From: Venatoribacter cucullus
GTDB lineage: Bacteria; Pseudomonadota; Gammaproteobacteria; Pseudomonadales; Oceanobacteraceae
NCBI RefSeq assembly: GCF_016132445.1
Contig: NZ_CP046056.1
Span: 2,604,501 to 2,668,500, forward strand
Direction of reading: 5' to 3'
Length of the DNA: 64,000 nucleotides
Part shown: positions 37,076 through 46,017 of the stretch, in pieces
Numbering within the stretch: the stretch's first letter is position 1
Layout of the letters: each line of letters opens with the position of its first letter
The notes under the pieces: model-generated
What the model was told of the DNA's origin: nothing
Databases searched by the model: none
What the model saw: only the letters and a program-made list of their open reading frames with translations
Translations under genes and position numbers: made by a program

Positions 37076-39004
37076 TTATTGTAATAACGGTGGCCGTGAA
37101 TAGGCCGGCTGACGATTGTTGGTATTCTGCTGTAAATAGTCCAGCCATTCCGGCATCGGTAACGCCTTCGACCATAACCAGCCCTGACCATCATCACAGC
37201 CCAGTAAACGCAGCTGCTGCAGGGTGTCTTCATCCTCCACGCCTTCCGCCACCACCTTCAGATCCAGGCTGTGGGCCATCTGAATCATGGCCCGCACCAG
37301 CGGTTTATCGCGGTCAGAGACACCCAGCGCCGACACAAAAGATTTATCAATTTTCAGCCGGCTGGCATTAAAGCGGCGCAAATACCCCAGGTTGGAATAA
37401 CCGGTACCGAAATCATCGATGGCCAGCGTCACGCCCATAGCGTGCAGGCGGTCAAGCTGCTGCTGAATGCTGTTATCGTCACTGATCAGCAGCGACTCAG
37501 TCAGCTCCAGCTCCAGCAAGTGCGCCGGCAACCCGGTACGGCGCAAGATGGTTTCCACCAGCTCCGGCAGATTACCGCCCCGGAATTGCACCATGGAAAT
37601 ATTCACCGCTACGCCAACGTTGCCAAAGCCCTGGGTGCGCCAGTTCATACAATCGGTACAGGCCCGCTCCAGCACCCAGCGGCCGATTTCATGGATAATG
37701 CCACTGCTTTCTGCCAGCGGAATAAACTGATCCGGGTTAATAAATTGCCCGCCTTTCTGCGGCCAGCGCAACAAGGCTTCACAGCTGTGAATCCGGCCAT
37801 CGCTCAGATCGTACTGGGGCTGGTAATAAAGGTGGAACTGCTCTTCTTTCAGGGCGTCCCGCATCAGCTTCAGCAGGTAAAATTTATCCACACTGATACG
37901 GTTAAGATCATCGTGGAAATAACTGAAGGTATTGCGCCCTTTTTCTTTGGCATCGTACATCGCCAGATCAGCCGAGCGACAGAGTTCAGCAAAGCTTTCA
38001 CCGTGCTCCGGCGCCAGCGCAATACCCACCGAACCGGAAATATCAATATGCGTCTGCATAATAAAAAATGGCCGCGTGGCCGCTTCCAGTAATTGCTGTG
38101 CGCGCTGTTGTGCCTGCTGGGTAACCGGTTGTTTCCGGTCAGCCAGCACCAGCCATAAAAATTCATCACCACCAAAACGGCACAGCACTTCACCGGGCTG
38201 CTGTAATTCCTGCAACCGGGCCGATAATTCCTGCAGTAATAAATCGCCGGCCGCATGGCCAAGGGAGTCATTCACGGGCTTAAAATTGTCCAGATCCAGA
38301 AATAACAGCAACAGTGAGCGGTGTTGCTGTCTGGATTGTTCCAGCAATAAATCAAACTGCTGTTCGGCATAGCGACGGTTCGTTAAGCCGGTTAGCTGAT
38401 CTTTATTGGCCAGCCGGGCAATCATCTGTTCGCGCTCGGTAACGCGCTGGTTTTCTTCGCGCAGCGAACCCATCAGGCGGCGCATATCCATCAACAGCAA
38501 ATACACACTGAAGCCGGTCAGAATCAGAATAACGTTGGTAAAAATAAGGTGCGCCCAGGACAGCGGCGGAATCACCATAATGAAATGACCATTAATGGTC
38601 AGCACCGCCAGCAACGAACAATAAGCAACAATGGCGCTCAGCAGCGAGAAAAACAGCAACGGACTGCCCAGAATGGCGGCAAACACCAGCAACACCGGGT
38701 ACCCCAGCACCGCCAGATCCCGCACACCGGCCGAGTGCCAGGCCAACGCCGACAGCATCACCATTAACGTCCACAGGAATACCGTTGCCGCCACGGAAAC
38801 TTTTTTCTGCCAGGCAAAATAACCGGCCAGCGTCATGGCCAGCACCCCGACGAACAACGCTTTTTGGGTGTAGCCCTGCGCCACCAGCATCGCCAGGCCA
38901 AGGCCCAGCAGGGTAAAACCAATAATCTGTAACAGGCGCCGCGCCCGCACATCGGCTGAGGCAGCTGGCGCGGGGGCATGATTTATTGTTGTTTGCATAC
39001 TCAT
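37076..39004 (-). CDS. Membrane GGDEF-EAL protein (cyclic-di-GMP turnover)
   Basis: A 642-residue protein: about five or six membrane segments (25-175) forming a MASE-like sensor, a GGDEF domain with intact GGDEF at 278-282, and an EAL domain with EALLRW at 409-414 and IDDFGTGYSNLGYL. The RxxD inhibitory site usually five residues before GGDEF is absent (QPGE instead). Both catalytic motifs are intact, so either synthesis or hydrolysis is possible; many such tandems act as phosphodiesterases. Start is the ATG after GGGAGGTGAC; 38998 is an alternative. Confidence 0.9.
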   Translation of the reverse strand: MSMQTTINHAPAPAASADVRARRLLQIIGFTLLGLGLAMLVAQGYTQKALFVGVLAMTLAGYFAWQKKVSVAATVFLWTLMVMLSALAWHSAGVRDLAVLGYPVLLVFAAILGSPLLFFSLLSAIVAYCSLLAVLTINGHFIMVIPPLSWAHLIFTNVILILTGFSVYLLLMDMRRLMGSLREENQRVTEREQMIARLANKDQLTGLTNRRYAEQQFDLLLEQSRQQHRSLLLLFLDLDNFKPVNDSLGHAAGDLLLQELSARLQELQQPGEVLCRFGGDEFLWLVLADRKQPVTQQAQQRAQQLLEAATRPFFIMQTHIDISGSVGIALAPEHGESFAELCRSADLAMYDAKEKGRNTFSYFHDDLNRISVDKFYLLKLMRDALKEEQFHLYYQPQYDLSDGRIHSCEALLRWPQKGGQFINPDQFIPLAESSGIIHEIGRWVLERACTDCMNWRTQGFGNVGVAVNISMVQFRGGNLPELVETILRRTGLPAHLLELELTESLLISDDNSIQQQLDRLHAMGVTLAIDDFGTGYSNLGYLRRFNASRLKIDKSFVSALGVSDRDKPLVRAMIQMAHSLDLKVVAEGVEDEDTLQQLRLLGCDDGQGWLWSKALPMPEWLDYLQQNTNNRQPAYSRPPLLQ

Positions 39005-39054
39005 GTCACCTCCCGGATGCATTCACTCTAGCGCACGCCCTGCCCCCCGTCATG

Positions 39055-39506
39055 TTTTTCAAATGGCAACTTTGCCGACCAAAGTTTCTTTGTCGCGCTG
39101 CGTGAGTCCGGCGCCTATTACCATAACAACGCCGCCAACGAATTTGCCGGTCAGGAGCTGCGCTACCGCTTACAGCCCGGCAACCCGGATGACTACTGGT
39201 TTTACCGCATCATTGAACAAAACCGTGACCTGCACCTGAATGTGAACCCCGACATTCCGCTGCTGGCGACCCCTGGTGATCTTCCACCTGGCCCTCAATC
39301 GCTATGTACTGAACCCGCTGAATCTGCTGGAACAAGCCATTGTGCGGCTGCGCGCCCAGCAGCCCAGCTTGCCCGATCTGCCACAACACAAAAACGGTGA
39401 AGTCGGCCGCCTGCTGCAGCATTTTCAGGCCATGGCCGATCAGGCGCTGTACCGCGCCAAAGCGACCGGGCGTCATCGCTATTGCCAGACCCAGGCGCCT
39501 GACTGA
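39055..39506 (+). pseudogene. Remnant of a membrane sensor diguanylate cyclase
   Basis: Two frames carry pieces of one protein. In the frame of 39059 there is an open stretch with a sensor-domain look (NGNFADQSFFVALRESGAYY and DDYWFYRIIEQNRDLHLNVN). One extra base near 39270 (ACC-C-CTG) shifts the frame; the frame of 39276 then reads a membrane segment and HAMP-like linker (LNPLNLLEQAIVRLRAQQP, EVGRLLQHFQAMAD) that jumps straight into the last residues of a GGDEF domain (ADQALYRAKATGRHRYC). The N-terminus and nearly the whole GGDEF domain are missing, so an internal deletion plus a frameshift destroyed it. Confidence 0.78.
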
Positions 39507-39560
39507 CGCCACAATCATCCGCTGCATGAATATTAAAATATAAAAACCATGCAGTTCATT

Positions 39561-39592
39561 AATGCCAACATCTTCCGTAGAGTGTTGGCATT
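39561..39592. promoter_or_regulatory. Perfect inverted repeat upstream of the acyl-CoA operon
   Basis: AATGCCAACA (39561-39570) and TGTTGGCATT (39583-39592) are perfect 10-base arms around a 12-base centre, ending 23 bases before the acyl-CoA dehydrogenase ATG. It could be a repressor operator (TetR/LacI style) or a leader hairpin; no regulator gene lies beside it. Confidence 0.55.
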
Positions 39593-39615
39593 ACTCAGAC
39601 CCCAGGAGAGCCACG

Positions 39616-40839
39616 ATGGATTTTCAGCATTCCCCCAAAGCGCAGGACTTCCTGAAGCGCGTTAAAGACTTCATGAAAAACGAAATCGAGCCGGTGGAAG
39701 AAGCCTACCTGCGCGAACTGCACAGCCTGGATAATAAATGGGTGGTACTGCCCATCATCGAAGAGCTGAAAGCCAAAGCCAAAGCCGCCGGCCTGTGGAA
39801 TATGTTTCTGCCCGATGAACATTACGGTGCCGGCTTAAGCACGCTGGAATACGCCGCCGTCGCCGAGCTGACCGGCCGCTCCTTTATTGCCCCGGAAGTG
39901 TTTAACTGCAACGCACCGGATACCGGTAATATGGAAGTGCTGGAAAAATACGGCAGCCCGGAGCAACAGGAACAATGGCTGAAGCCACTGCTGGCCGGTG
40001 AGATCCGCTCCGCCTTCTGCATGACCGAACCGGGCGTAGCCTCCTCCGACGCCACCAATATGGAAGCCACCGCCATTGTTGAAGGTGACGAAGTGGTACT
40101 GAACGGCCGCAAATGGTGGAGCACCGGCGTCGGCCATCCGAACTGCAAAGTCGGCATCTTTATGGCCCTCACCAACCCGGACGCCCCGCGCCACCAGCAG
40201 CATTCCATGGTGCTGTTTCCGTTCGATGCCCCGGGCGTAAAAATTGAGCGCATGCTGCCGGTATTCGGTTACTACGACGAACCTTACGGCCACGGCGAAG
40301 TAAGCTTTACCAACGTGCGCGTACCAGTCTCCAACATCATCGCCGGCCCCGGCCGTGGGTTTGAAATCGCCCAGGGCCGCTTAGGGCCAGGCCGTATTCA
40401 CCACTGCATGCGTTTAATCGGCATGGCCGAAAAAGCGCTGGAGCTGATGTGCATCCGCGCCGCCAGCCGCACGGCTTTCCACAAGCCGCTGATGAATTTA
40501 GGTGGCAACCGCGACATCATCGCCAACGCCCGCATGAACATCGAACAGGCGCGCCTGCTGGTATTCAAAGCGGCGTGGATGATCGACAAAGTCGGTGCCA
40601 TGGGCGCCATGAGCGAAATTTCCCAGATCAAAGTCATCGCCCCCAACATGGCGCAGCAGATTATTGATGCTGCCATGCAGATGCACGGTGGTGGTGGTTT
40701 GTCTGACGACTTCCCCCTCACCGGCCTGTTCACCGCCGCCCGCGCCCTGCGCCTGGCCGACGGCCCGGACGAAGTGCACCGTGGCCTGATCGCCAAGCTC
40801 GAGATGATGAAATATAAGAAGTATATGAAAGAGGCGTGA
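39616..40839 (+). CDS. Acyl-CoA dehydrogenase, ACAD10/11-like
   Basis: A 407-residue flavin acyl-CoA dehydrogenase. Recognisable parts are [21 protein letters not shown] (FAD/substrate loop), the middle beta domain (NGRKWWSTG), [19 protein letters not shown], and the C-terminal [19 protein letters not shown] flavin motif. Length and the paired phosphotransferase gene (41870) fit the ACAD10/11 group, whose members handle 4-hydroxyacyl-CoA after phosphorylation. The ATG at 39616 has a CAGGAG ribosome site; an upstream in-frame start at 39562 lies in the inverted repeat. First gene of a five-gene run. Confidence 0.88.
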   Translation: MDFQHSPKAQDFLKRVKDFMKNEIEPVEEAYLRELHSLDNKWVVLPIIEELKAKAKAAGLWNMFLPDEHYGAGLSTLEYAAVAELTGRSFIAPEVFNCNAPDTGNMEVLEKYGSPEQQEQWLKPLLAGEIRSAFCMTEPGVASSDATNMEATAIVEGDEVVLNGRKWWSTGVGHPNCKVGIFMALTNPDAPRHQQHSMVLFPFDAPGVKIERMLPVFGYYDEPYGHGEVSFTNVRVPVSNIIAGPGRGFEIAQGRLGPGRIHHCMRLIGMAEKALELMCIRAASRTAFHKPLMNLGGNRDIIANARMNIEQARLLVFKAAWMIDKVGAMGAMSEISQIKVIAPNMAQQIIDAAMQMHGGGGLSDDFPLTGLFTAARALRLADGPDEVHRGLIAKLEMMKYKKYMKEA

Positions 40840-40859
40840 GAGTCTGGGCAAGCTTTATC

Positions 40860-40935
40860 GTTCAGGGTTAGGCGTTCAGCGTTAGGCGTGCTTTGGAGTT
40901 TAACTCCGACCGCACTGAACCCCTAACCCCCAACC
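40860..40935. repeat. Heptad palindrome element, copy 2
   Basis: Left arm 40860-40891 is four 7-base units (GTTCAGG, GTTAGGC, GTTCAGC, GTTAGGC) then GTGC. The right arm 40912-40935 reads back as GTTGGGG, GTTAGGG, GTTCAGT. Between them a perfect inner hairpin GGAGTT-T-AACTCC (40896-40908). It sits 20 bases after the acyl-CoA dehydrogenase stop and 97 before the next gene of the same operon. Confidence 0.85.
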
Positions 40936-41031
40936 TATGATTTGGCACTATCGCCCCTTAACAGGCCATTCGTAACAGAATAATAATCAGCGGCAGACAC
41001 ACTGCCGCTTATGCATTTTTGAGGAGTCCCC

Positions 41032-41868
41032 ATGAATAAGGTATTAATCACCGGTGCCGCCAGCGGCCTGGGCCGGGCACTGGCTTTACGCTACGCCCGC
41101 GAGGGCGCGGCTATCTGCATCGCCGACATCAACATGGGCGGCGCGGCTGAAACCCTGAACATGGTGGAAAGCGCCGGCGGCAGCGGCTGGATTTATGAGC
41201 TGGACGTGCGCAGCGAAGCCAACTGGAACGCACTGCGCGACGAAGTGATAAAGCGCTGGAATGGCATCGACCTGGTGATTAACAACGCCGGCGTGGCCAC
41301 CGGCGACCGCATCGACGCCGGCGACTGGGAATGGTGGAACTGGATCATCGACATCAACCTGAAAGGCGTGGCGCTGGGTTGCCGCACCTTTACCCCACTG
41401 ATGAAACAGCAGGGCAGCGGCGCGTTTATTAACGTGGCGTCACTGGCCGGATTATTGAAAGCGCCGTCCATGGCATCGTACAACGCCACCAAAGCCGCGG
41501 TGATTGCCATTTCTGAAACCATGCATTTTGAACTGCTGCCTTACGGCATTAACGTTACTGCGTTGTGTCCTGGTTTTTTCCGCACCAACCTGAATCACGG
41601 CATGAAAACCTCCGACCCGGATATGCTGAAATTCGTCGACAAAGTGTTTGAAGCCTCGGCACTGGATGCCGACGATATTGCCGATGCAGCTTATAAAGCG
41701 GTGCAAAAAAATCAGATGATCTGTAACCCGCACCCGGTCGGTCGCCGCACTTATTTTATTAAGCGTTATTTACCCTTCCTGTACCGTCAAGGCGTGCTCA
41801 AAATGGCTGAAGGCCTGAAAAAACGTGAAGACCAGCGCCGGGCATTTAAAGAAGAAAAGGACAGCTGA
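41032..41868 (+). CDS. Short-chain dehydrogenase/reductase
   Basis: A 278-residue classical SDR: TGAASGLGRALALR (NAD(P) loop, residues 7-20), NNAGVA, catalytic Ser in NVASLAGLL and YNATK (Tyr/Lys pair). The extended C-terminus (about 225-278, KRYLPFLYRQGVLKMAEGLKKREDQRR) is basic and may touch membrane. Probably oxidises or reduces a hydroxy/keto acyl intermediate of the operon. GAGGAG ribosome site. Its stop is one base before the next gene. Confidence 0.88.
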   Translation: MNKVLITGAASGLGRALALRYAREGAAICIADINMGGAAETLNMVESAGGSGWIYELDVRSEANWNALRDEVIKRWNGIDLVINNAGVATGDRIDAGDWEWWNWIIDINLKGVALGCRTFTPLMKQQGSGAFINVASLAGLLKAPSMASYNATKAAVIAISETMHFELLPYGINVTALCPGFFRTNLNHGMKTSDPDMLKFVDKVFEASALDADDIADAAYKAVQKNQMICNPHPVGRRTYFIKRYLPFLYRQGVLKMAEGLKKREDQRRAFKEEKDS

Positions 41869-41869
41869 T

Positions 41870-42967
41870 ATGAGCGCTCAGTTTATTGACGAAGCCAAAG
41901 CGCTGCGCGACAGCGATGCCTTTGACATTCAGGCGGTACACAACTGGCTGAAAGCGCAGGGGCATGATTACGGTGATGAATTACCGCAGGTGAAACAATT
42001 TTCCGGCGGCGCGTCGAACCTCACCTATCACCTGCAATACCCTGACCAGTACGCGCACAACGATTTAATTCTGCGCCGCCCGCCCGCCGGCCATAAAGCC
42101 GCTGGCGCGCACGATATGAAACGCGAATACAGCATTATGCAGCGGCTGAAACCCGTGTATCCGTACGTGCCGGAAATGATCGCCTTCTGCGAAGACCAGA
42201 GCGTGATCGGCAGCGATTTTTACGTTATGGAACGCATGCGCGGTATTATTCCGCGTGGCAACCTGCCCCGTGGCATGACACTCAGCCAGGAGCAGGCGCG
42301 TGAGCTGTGTATTTCGGTATTCGACAAACTGATCGACCTGCATCAGGTCGATTATCAGGCCAATAAACTCGATGATTTAGGCAAAGGCGCGGGTTATGTG
42401 CAGCGTCAGGTAGAAGGCTGGAGCAGCCGTTATACCAAGTCGAAAACCTGGAACGTACCGTCCTTTAAAAACACCATGACCTGGCTGCAGCGCAATATGC
42501 CGGCGGATGTTAAAACCTGCATTATTCACAACGATTACCGCATGGATAACGTAGTGCTGAACCCGGATAATCCGGGCGAGATTATTGGTGTACTGGACTG
42601 GGAAATGGCCACTCTGGGCGATCCGTTAATGGACCTGGGTGGCGCACTGGCCTACTGGGTGCAGGCCGATGACGACGCCTTAATGCGCTCGATCCGCCGC
42701 CAGCCAAGTCATTTACCCGGCATGCTCACCCGTCAGGAAATTGTGGACTATTACTGCAATAAAATGGGCCTCGACGCGAAGCTGTGGCCGTTTTACGAAG
42801 TGTTCGGATTATTCCGTTTAGCCGTGATTGTGCAGCAGATTTATTACCGCTATCACCACAAACAAACCGACAACCCGGCGTTTAAAAATTTCTGGTTCTT
42901 TGTGCACTACCTGAACTGGCGCTGCAACCGCATTATTAAACATGCACGCAAAAACGGGTTTCAATAA
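41870..42967 (+). CDS. APH-type phosphotransferase (ACAD10/11 kinase-like)
   Basis: A 365-residue kinase of the aminoglycoside phosphotransferase fold. Brenner-type catalytic loop is IHNDYRMDNVVL (Asp base, Asn metal ligand) and the DFG-equivalent is VLDWEMATLGDP. LvaA of Pseudomonas, which phosphorylates 4-hydroxyacyl-CoA, and the kinase part of human ACAD11 are relatives of about this size. Neighbouring acyl-CoA dehydrogenase and SDR genes support the same chemistry. Start at 41870 is one base after the SDR stop; an antibiotic-resistance role is unlikely. Confidence 0.85.
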   Translation: MSAQFIDEAKALRDSDAFDIQAVHNWLKAQGHDYGDELPQVKQFSGGASNLTYHLQYPDQYAHNDLILRRPPAGHKAAGAHDMKREYSIMQRLKPVYPYVPEMIAFCEDQSVIGSDFYVMERMRGIIPRGNLPRGMTLSQEQARELCISVFDKLIDLHQVDYQANKLDDLGKGAGYVQRQVEGWSSRYTKSKTWNVPSFKNTMTWLQRNMPADVKTCIIHNDYRMDNVVLNPDNPGEIIGVLDWEMATLGDPLMDLGGALAYWVQADDDALMRSIRRQPSHLPGMLTRQEIVDYYCNKMGLDAKLWPFYEVFGLFRLAVIVQQIYYRYHHKQTDNPAFKNFWFFVHYLNWRCNRIIKHARKNGFQ

Positions 42968-43659
42968 TGGCCAGTATTTATCTGGTGCGCCACGGCCAGG
43001 CTGGCTTCGGTAAACTGAATTACGATCAGCTGTCCGACACCGGCCACCAGCAGGCAGAACTGGTCGGCAAAGCACTGGCACAGCGCAACCTGGAGGCCGG
43101 CCTGCTGGTGCAGGGTGCTATGCAGCGCCACCGGGAAACCCGGCAGGGGGCACAGCAACACTGGCACAGTTACGGGCCGTTAACAGAAGCCGCCGGCTTT
43201 AACGAATTTGATTCTGACGATGTCATCGCCTGCGCCTTTCCGCAATTTAAAAACAAAGCGGTATTAGGCGCGTGGATTCTGGCCCAGCCGAATAAGCGTA
43301 AAGCCTTTCAGGAATTATTCGCCAAAGCGGTAGAGCGCTGGACCAGCGGTACACAGGATAACGACTATGCCGAATCCTGGCCGCACTTTACGCAACGGGT
43401 ATTGCAGGCCCTGCACAATCTGGTGCAACAAGCGGACGGTAAGCATGCCGTGGTATTTACCTCAGGCGGGCCAATTACCGCGGTGGCGCAATACTGTCTG
43501 GGGCTAAGTAACAGCAAAGCCTTTGATATGAACTGGACTCTGCTGAACGGCGGCATTACCCAATTGCTGTATAACAGCAGCGGTAAAATCAGCCTGGCAT
43601 CCTTTAATGAACATCAGCATCTGGCGCAAGCCGGGCAACATTTTCTGACGTACCGCTGA
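42967..43659 (+). CDS. Histidine phosphatase family protein
   Basis: A 230-residue phosphoglycerate-mutase-like phosphatase: catalytic LVRHGQAGFG at residues 5-14 (His nucleophile and Arg), second phosphate Arg in MQRHRET, and the late His in VVFTSGGPI region (the usual second catalytic His is replaced by Ser-Gly here, as ASTHGG/TSGGP variants do occur). The start overlaps the previous stop by one base (TAATG), so it is translationally coupled. Substrate unknown; possibly a phosphorylated pathway intermediate. Confidence 0.78.
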   Translation: MASIYLVRHGQAGFGKLNYDQLSDTGHQQAELVGKALAQRNLEAGLLVQGAMQRHRETRQGAQQHWHSYGPLTEAAGFNEFDSDDVIACAFPQFKNKAVLGAWILAQPNKRKAFQELFAKAVERWTSGTQDNDYAESWPHFTQRVLQALHNLVQQADGKHAVVFTSGGPITAVAQYCLGLSNSKAFDMNWTLLNGGITQLLYNSSGKISLASFNEHQHLAQAGQHFLTYR

Positions 43660-43686
43660 GCGGTAATAATAACCAGGGAGATCGTT

Positions 43687-44457
43687 ATGAACCCACAAGA
43701 ACTGTTTAATCTGTCCGGCCGTGTAGCACTGGTCACCGGCGCCAGCCGTGGTATCGGCGAAAGCATTGCCAAGCTGCTGGCCGCCAGCGGTGCGCACGTC
43801 ATCGTTTCCAGCCGTAAAATTGATGGCTGTCAGCGCGTAGCGGATGAAATTACAGCAGCCGGCGGCAGCGCTGAAGCACTGGCCTGCCATATTGGCGAAA
43901 TGGATCAGATCGACGCCTGTTTCAAAGCCATTGAAGAGAAACACGGCAAACTGAATATTCTGGTAAATAACGCTGCGGCCAACCCGTATTTCGGCCATGT
44001 GCTGGATACTGATTTAAACGCCTTCCAGAAAACCGTGGATGTGAATATCCGTGGTTATTTCTTTATGTCGTCCGCGGGCGCTAAATTAATGAAGAAAAGC
44101 GGTGGCGGTTCCATTATTAACGTGGCCTCGGTGAACGGCGTCATTCCCGGTGATATGCAGGGTATTTATTCCATCACCAAAGCGTCGGTTATTGCCATGA
44201 CCAAAACCTTCGCCAAAGAATGTGCGCAACTGGGCATCCGTGTAAACGCCCTGCTGCCGGGTCTGACCGACACCAAATTCGCCAGCACCTTAACCAGCAA
44301 CGAAGCCATTCTGAAAATGGCCATGATGCATATTCCGATGAAGCGCGTGGCGATGCCGGATGAAATGGCGGGTACCGTGCTGTATCTGGCCTCTGACGCC
44401 TCCAGCTACACCACCGGCGCAGCCATTAACGTCGATGGCGGTTATCTGCTGGTGTAA
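43687..44457 (+). CDS. Short-chain dehydrogenase/reductase, FabG-like
   Basis: A 256-residue classical SDR with TGASRGIGESIAKLL (13-30 region), NNAAANPY, the Ser in NVASVNGV, the YSITK catalytic pair, and the typical end INVDGGYLLV. A GGGAG ribosome site precedes the ATG. Last gene of the acyl-CoA operon, 27 bases after the histidine phosphatase; probably a second hydroxyacyl or ketoacyl oxidoreductase. Confidence 0.88.
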   Translation: MNPQELFNLSGRVALVTGASRGIGESIAKLLAASGAHVIVSSRKIDGCQRVADEITAAGGSAEALACHIGEMDQIDACFKAIEEKHGKLNILVNNAAANPYFGHVLDTDLNAFQKTVDVNIRGYFFMSSAGAKLMKKSGGGSIINVASVNGVIPGDMQGIYSITKASVIAMTKTFAKECAQLGIRVNALLPGLTDTKFASTLTSNEAILKMAMMHIPMKRVAMPDEMAGTVLYLASDASSYTTGAAINVDGGYLLV

Positions 44458-44468
44458 TACTACACCTC

Positions 44469-44553
44469 GTTCCCACGCTCCCGCGTGGGAATGACCCCGC
44501 ACAACTCGTTCCCACGCTCCGGCGTGGGAATGCCACCGCTCCCGCGTGGGAAC
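44469..44553. repeat. Tandem GTTCCCACGC hairpins
   Basis: Two complete hairpins, TTCCCACGC-4 bases-GCGTGGGAA, at 44470-44491 and 44509-44530, and a third unit (44536-44553) that keeps only the GCGTGGGAACGA half. The units share flanking CTCG and ATG. They fill the gap between the convergent acyl-CoA operon and gdhA. I recall similar sequences scattered in other proteobacterial genomes, without a firm name. Confidence 0.85.
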
Positions 44554-44621
44554 GATCCGGTTGCCAGCCATTCAGGCAGGCATCAGGCAGCGGCCGGTAA
44601 ACCAGCCACTACCAGGGTGGA

Positions 44622-45965
44622 TCAGATCACACCCTGAGCCAGCATGGCTTCTGCCACTTTTACGAAACCGGCAATGTTGGCACCGTCGGTGTAGCTGACA
44701 GTACCGTCTTCGCGGGTGCCGTATTTCAGGCAGGAACGGTGGATACCCTGCATGATTTCCAGCAGACGCTCGTCCACTTCTTCAGCAGTCCAGGACATAC
44801 GCATGGCGTTCTGGCTCATTTCCAGACCAGAAGTGGCCACACCACCGGCGTTGCTGGCTTTACCCGGTGCGTACAGCACGCCATTTTTCTCGAAAATGGT
44901 CACGGCTTCAGCAGTACAAGGCATGTTGGCGCCTTCGGCGACGGCTTGTACGCCGTTCTTCACCAGCATCAGCGCGTCTTCTTCGTTCAGTTCGTTCTGG
45001 GTGGCGCACGGCAGGGCCACGTCCATCGGCAGGTGCCACGGCGTTTTGCCTTCCAGATATTCCACACCGGCTTCTTCGGCGTACTGGGAAACACGGGCGT
45101 AATGCTCGTTTTTCACTTTCATCAGCAGTGCCAGTTTTTCCGGGGTGAAGCCATCCGCGTCGTACACAGTGCCGGAAGAATCGGAAACACAGATCACTTT
45201 GCCGCCCAGCTGCATCACTTTCTCGACCGCAAACTGCGCCACATTACCGGAACCGGATACACCCACGCGCAGACCTTTCATTGAACGGCCGCCGTGCAGC
45301 AGCATTTCCTGGGCGAAGTACACCGTGCCGTAACCGGTCGCTTCCGGACGGATCAGCGAGCCACCGTAGCTCAGACCTTTACCGGTCAGTACGCAATCCG
45401 AACGGTTGGTAATCTTTTTCAGCATGCCGTTCATAAAGCCAATTTCACGACCGCCGACACCGATATCGCCGGCCGGTACGTCGGTGTCAGAACCAATGTG
45501 ACGGTACAGTTCGGTCATAAAGGCCTGACAGAAGCGCATGATTTCGCCACGGCTCTTACCTTTCGGATCAAAATCAGAACCGCCTTTACCACCGCCCATC
45601 GGCAGGGTGGTCAGGGCGTTTTTAAAGGTTTGTTCGAACGCCAGGAACTTCAGCACCGACTGGTTCACGGACGGGTGGAAACGCAGACCACCTTTGAACG
45701 GGCCAATGGCCGAGTTGTGCTGAATACGGTAGCCACGGTTTACGTGAACATCGCCCTGATCATCAACCCAGGATACACGGAACTGAATGATGCGCTCCGG
45801 CTCTACCAGACGATCCAGCAGACCATGCTCGGCATAGCGCGGATGTTGGGAGATGAAAGGCCATAAGCTTTCCATAACTTCGGCCACTGCCTGCAGGTAC
45901 TCAGGCTGACCGGGATTACGCTGGGCAACAGTGTGAAGAAACTCGTGAACAGACTGATAACGCAT
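44622..45965 (-). CDS. gdhA: NADP-specific glutamate dehydrogenase
   Basis: GdhA makes glutamate from 2-oxoglutarate and ammonium. The 447-residue length equals the E. coli enzyme. GPFKGGLRFHPSVN, LPMGGGKGGSDFDPKGKS (catalytic Lys), DIGVGGREIGFM and the dinucleotide-binding GVSGSGNVAQFA are all present. The long upstream extension (to 46118) is rejected because family start MRYQSVHEFLHTV fits 45965. Converges on the acyl-CoA operon. Confidence 0.96.
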   Translation of the reverse strand: MRYQSVHEFLHTVAQRNPGQPEYLQAVAEVMESLWPFISQHPRYAEHGLLDRLVEPERIIQFRVSWVDDQGDVHVNRGYRIQHNSAIGPFKGGLRFHPSVNQSVLKFLAFEQTFKNALTTLPMGGGKGGSDFDPKGKSRGEIMRFCQAFMTELYRHIGSDTDVPAGDIGVGGREIGFMNGMLKKITNRSDCVLTGKGLSYGGSLIRPEATGYGTVYFAQEMLLHGGRSMKGLRVGVSGSGNVAQFAVEKVMQLGGKVICVSDSSGTVYDADGFTPEKLALLMKVKNEHYARVSQYAEEAGVEYLEGKTPWHLPMDVALPCATQNELNEEDALMLVKNGVQAVAEGANMPCTAEAVTIFEKNGVLYAPGKASNAGGVATSGLEMSQNAMRMSWTAEEVDERLLEIMQGIHRSCLKYGTREDGTVSYTDGANIAGFVKVAEAMLAQGVI

Positions 45966-46017
45966 AGGTAGGTCTCGCTTTGAATAACAAACCATCAGGG
46001 TGCGGACACCGCGGCAT

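Noticed and set aside
41870-42967. Aminoglycoside resistance enzyme
   Set aside because: The fold matches APH kinases, but acyl-CoA neighbours and size fit the ACAD10/11-type metabolic kinases.
44469-44553. CRISPR-like reading of the tandem GTTCCCACGC units
   Set aside because: Only two and a half units, units are self-complementary, and the spaces between them are short and partly shared; no cas genes.
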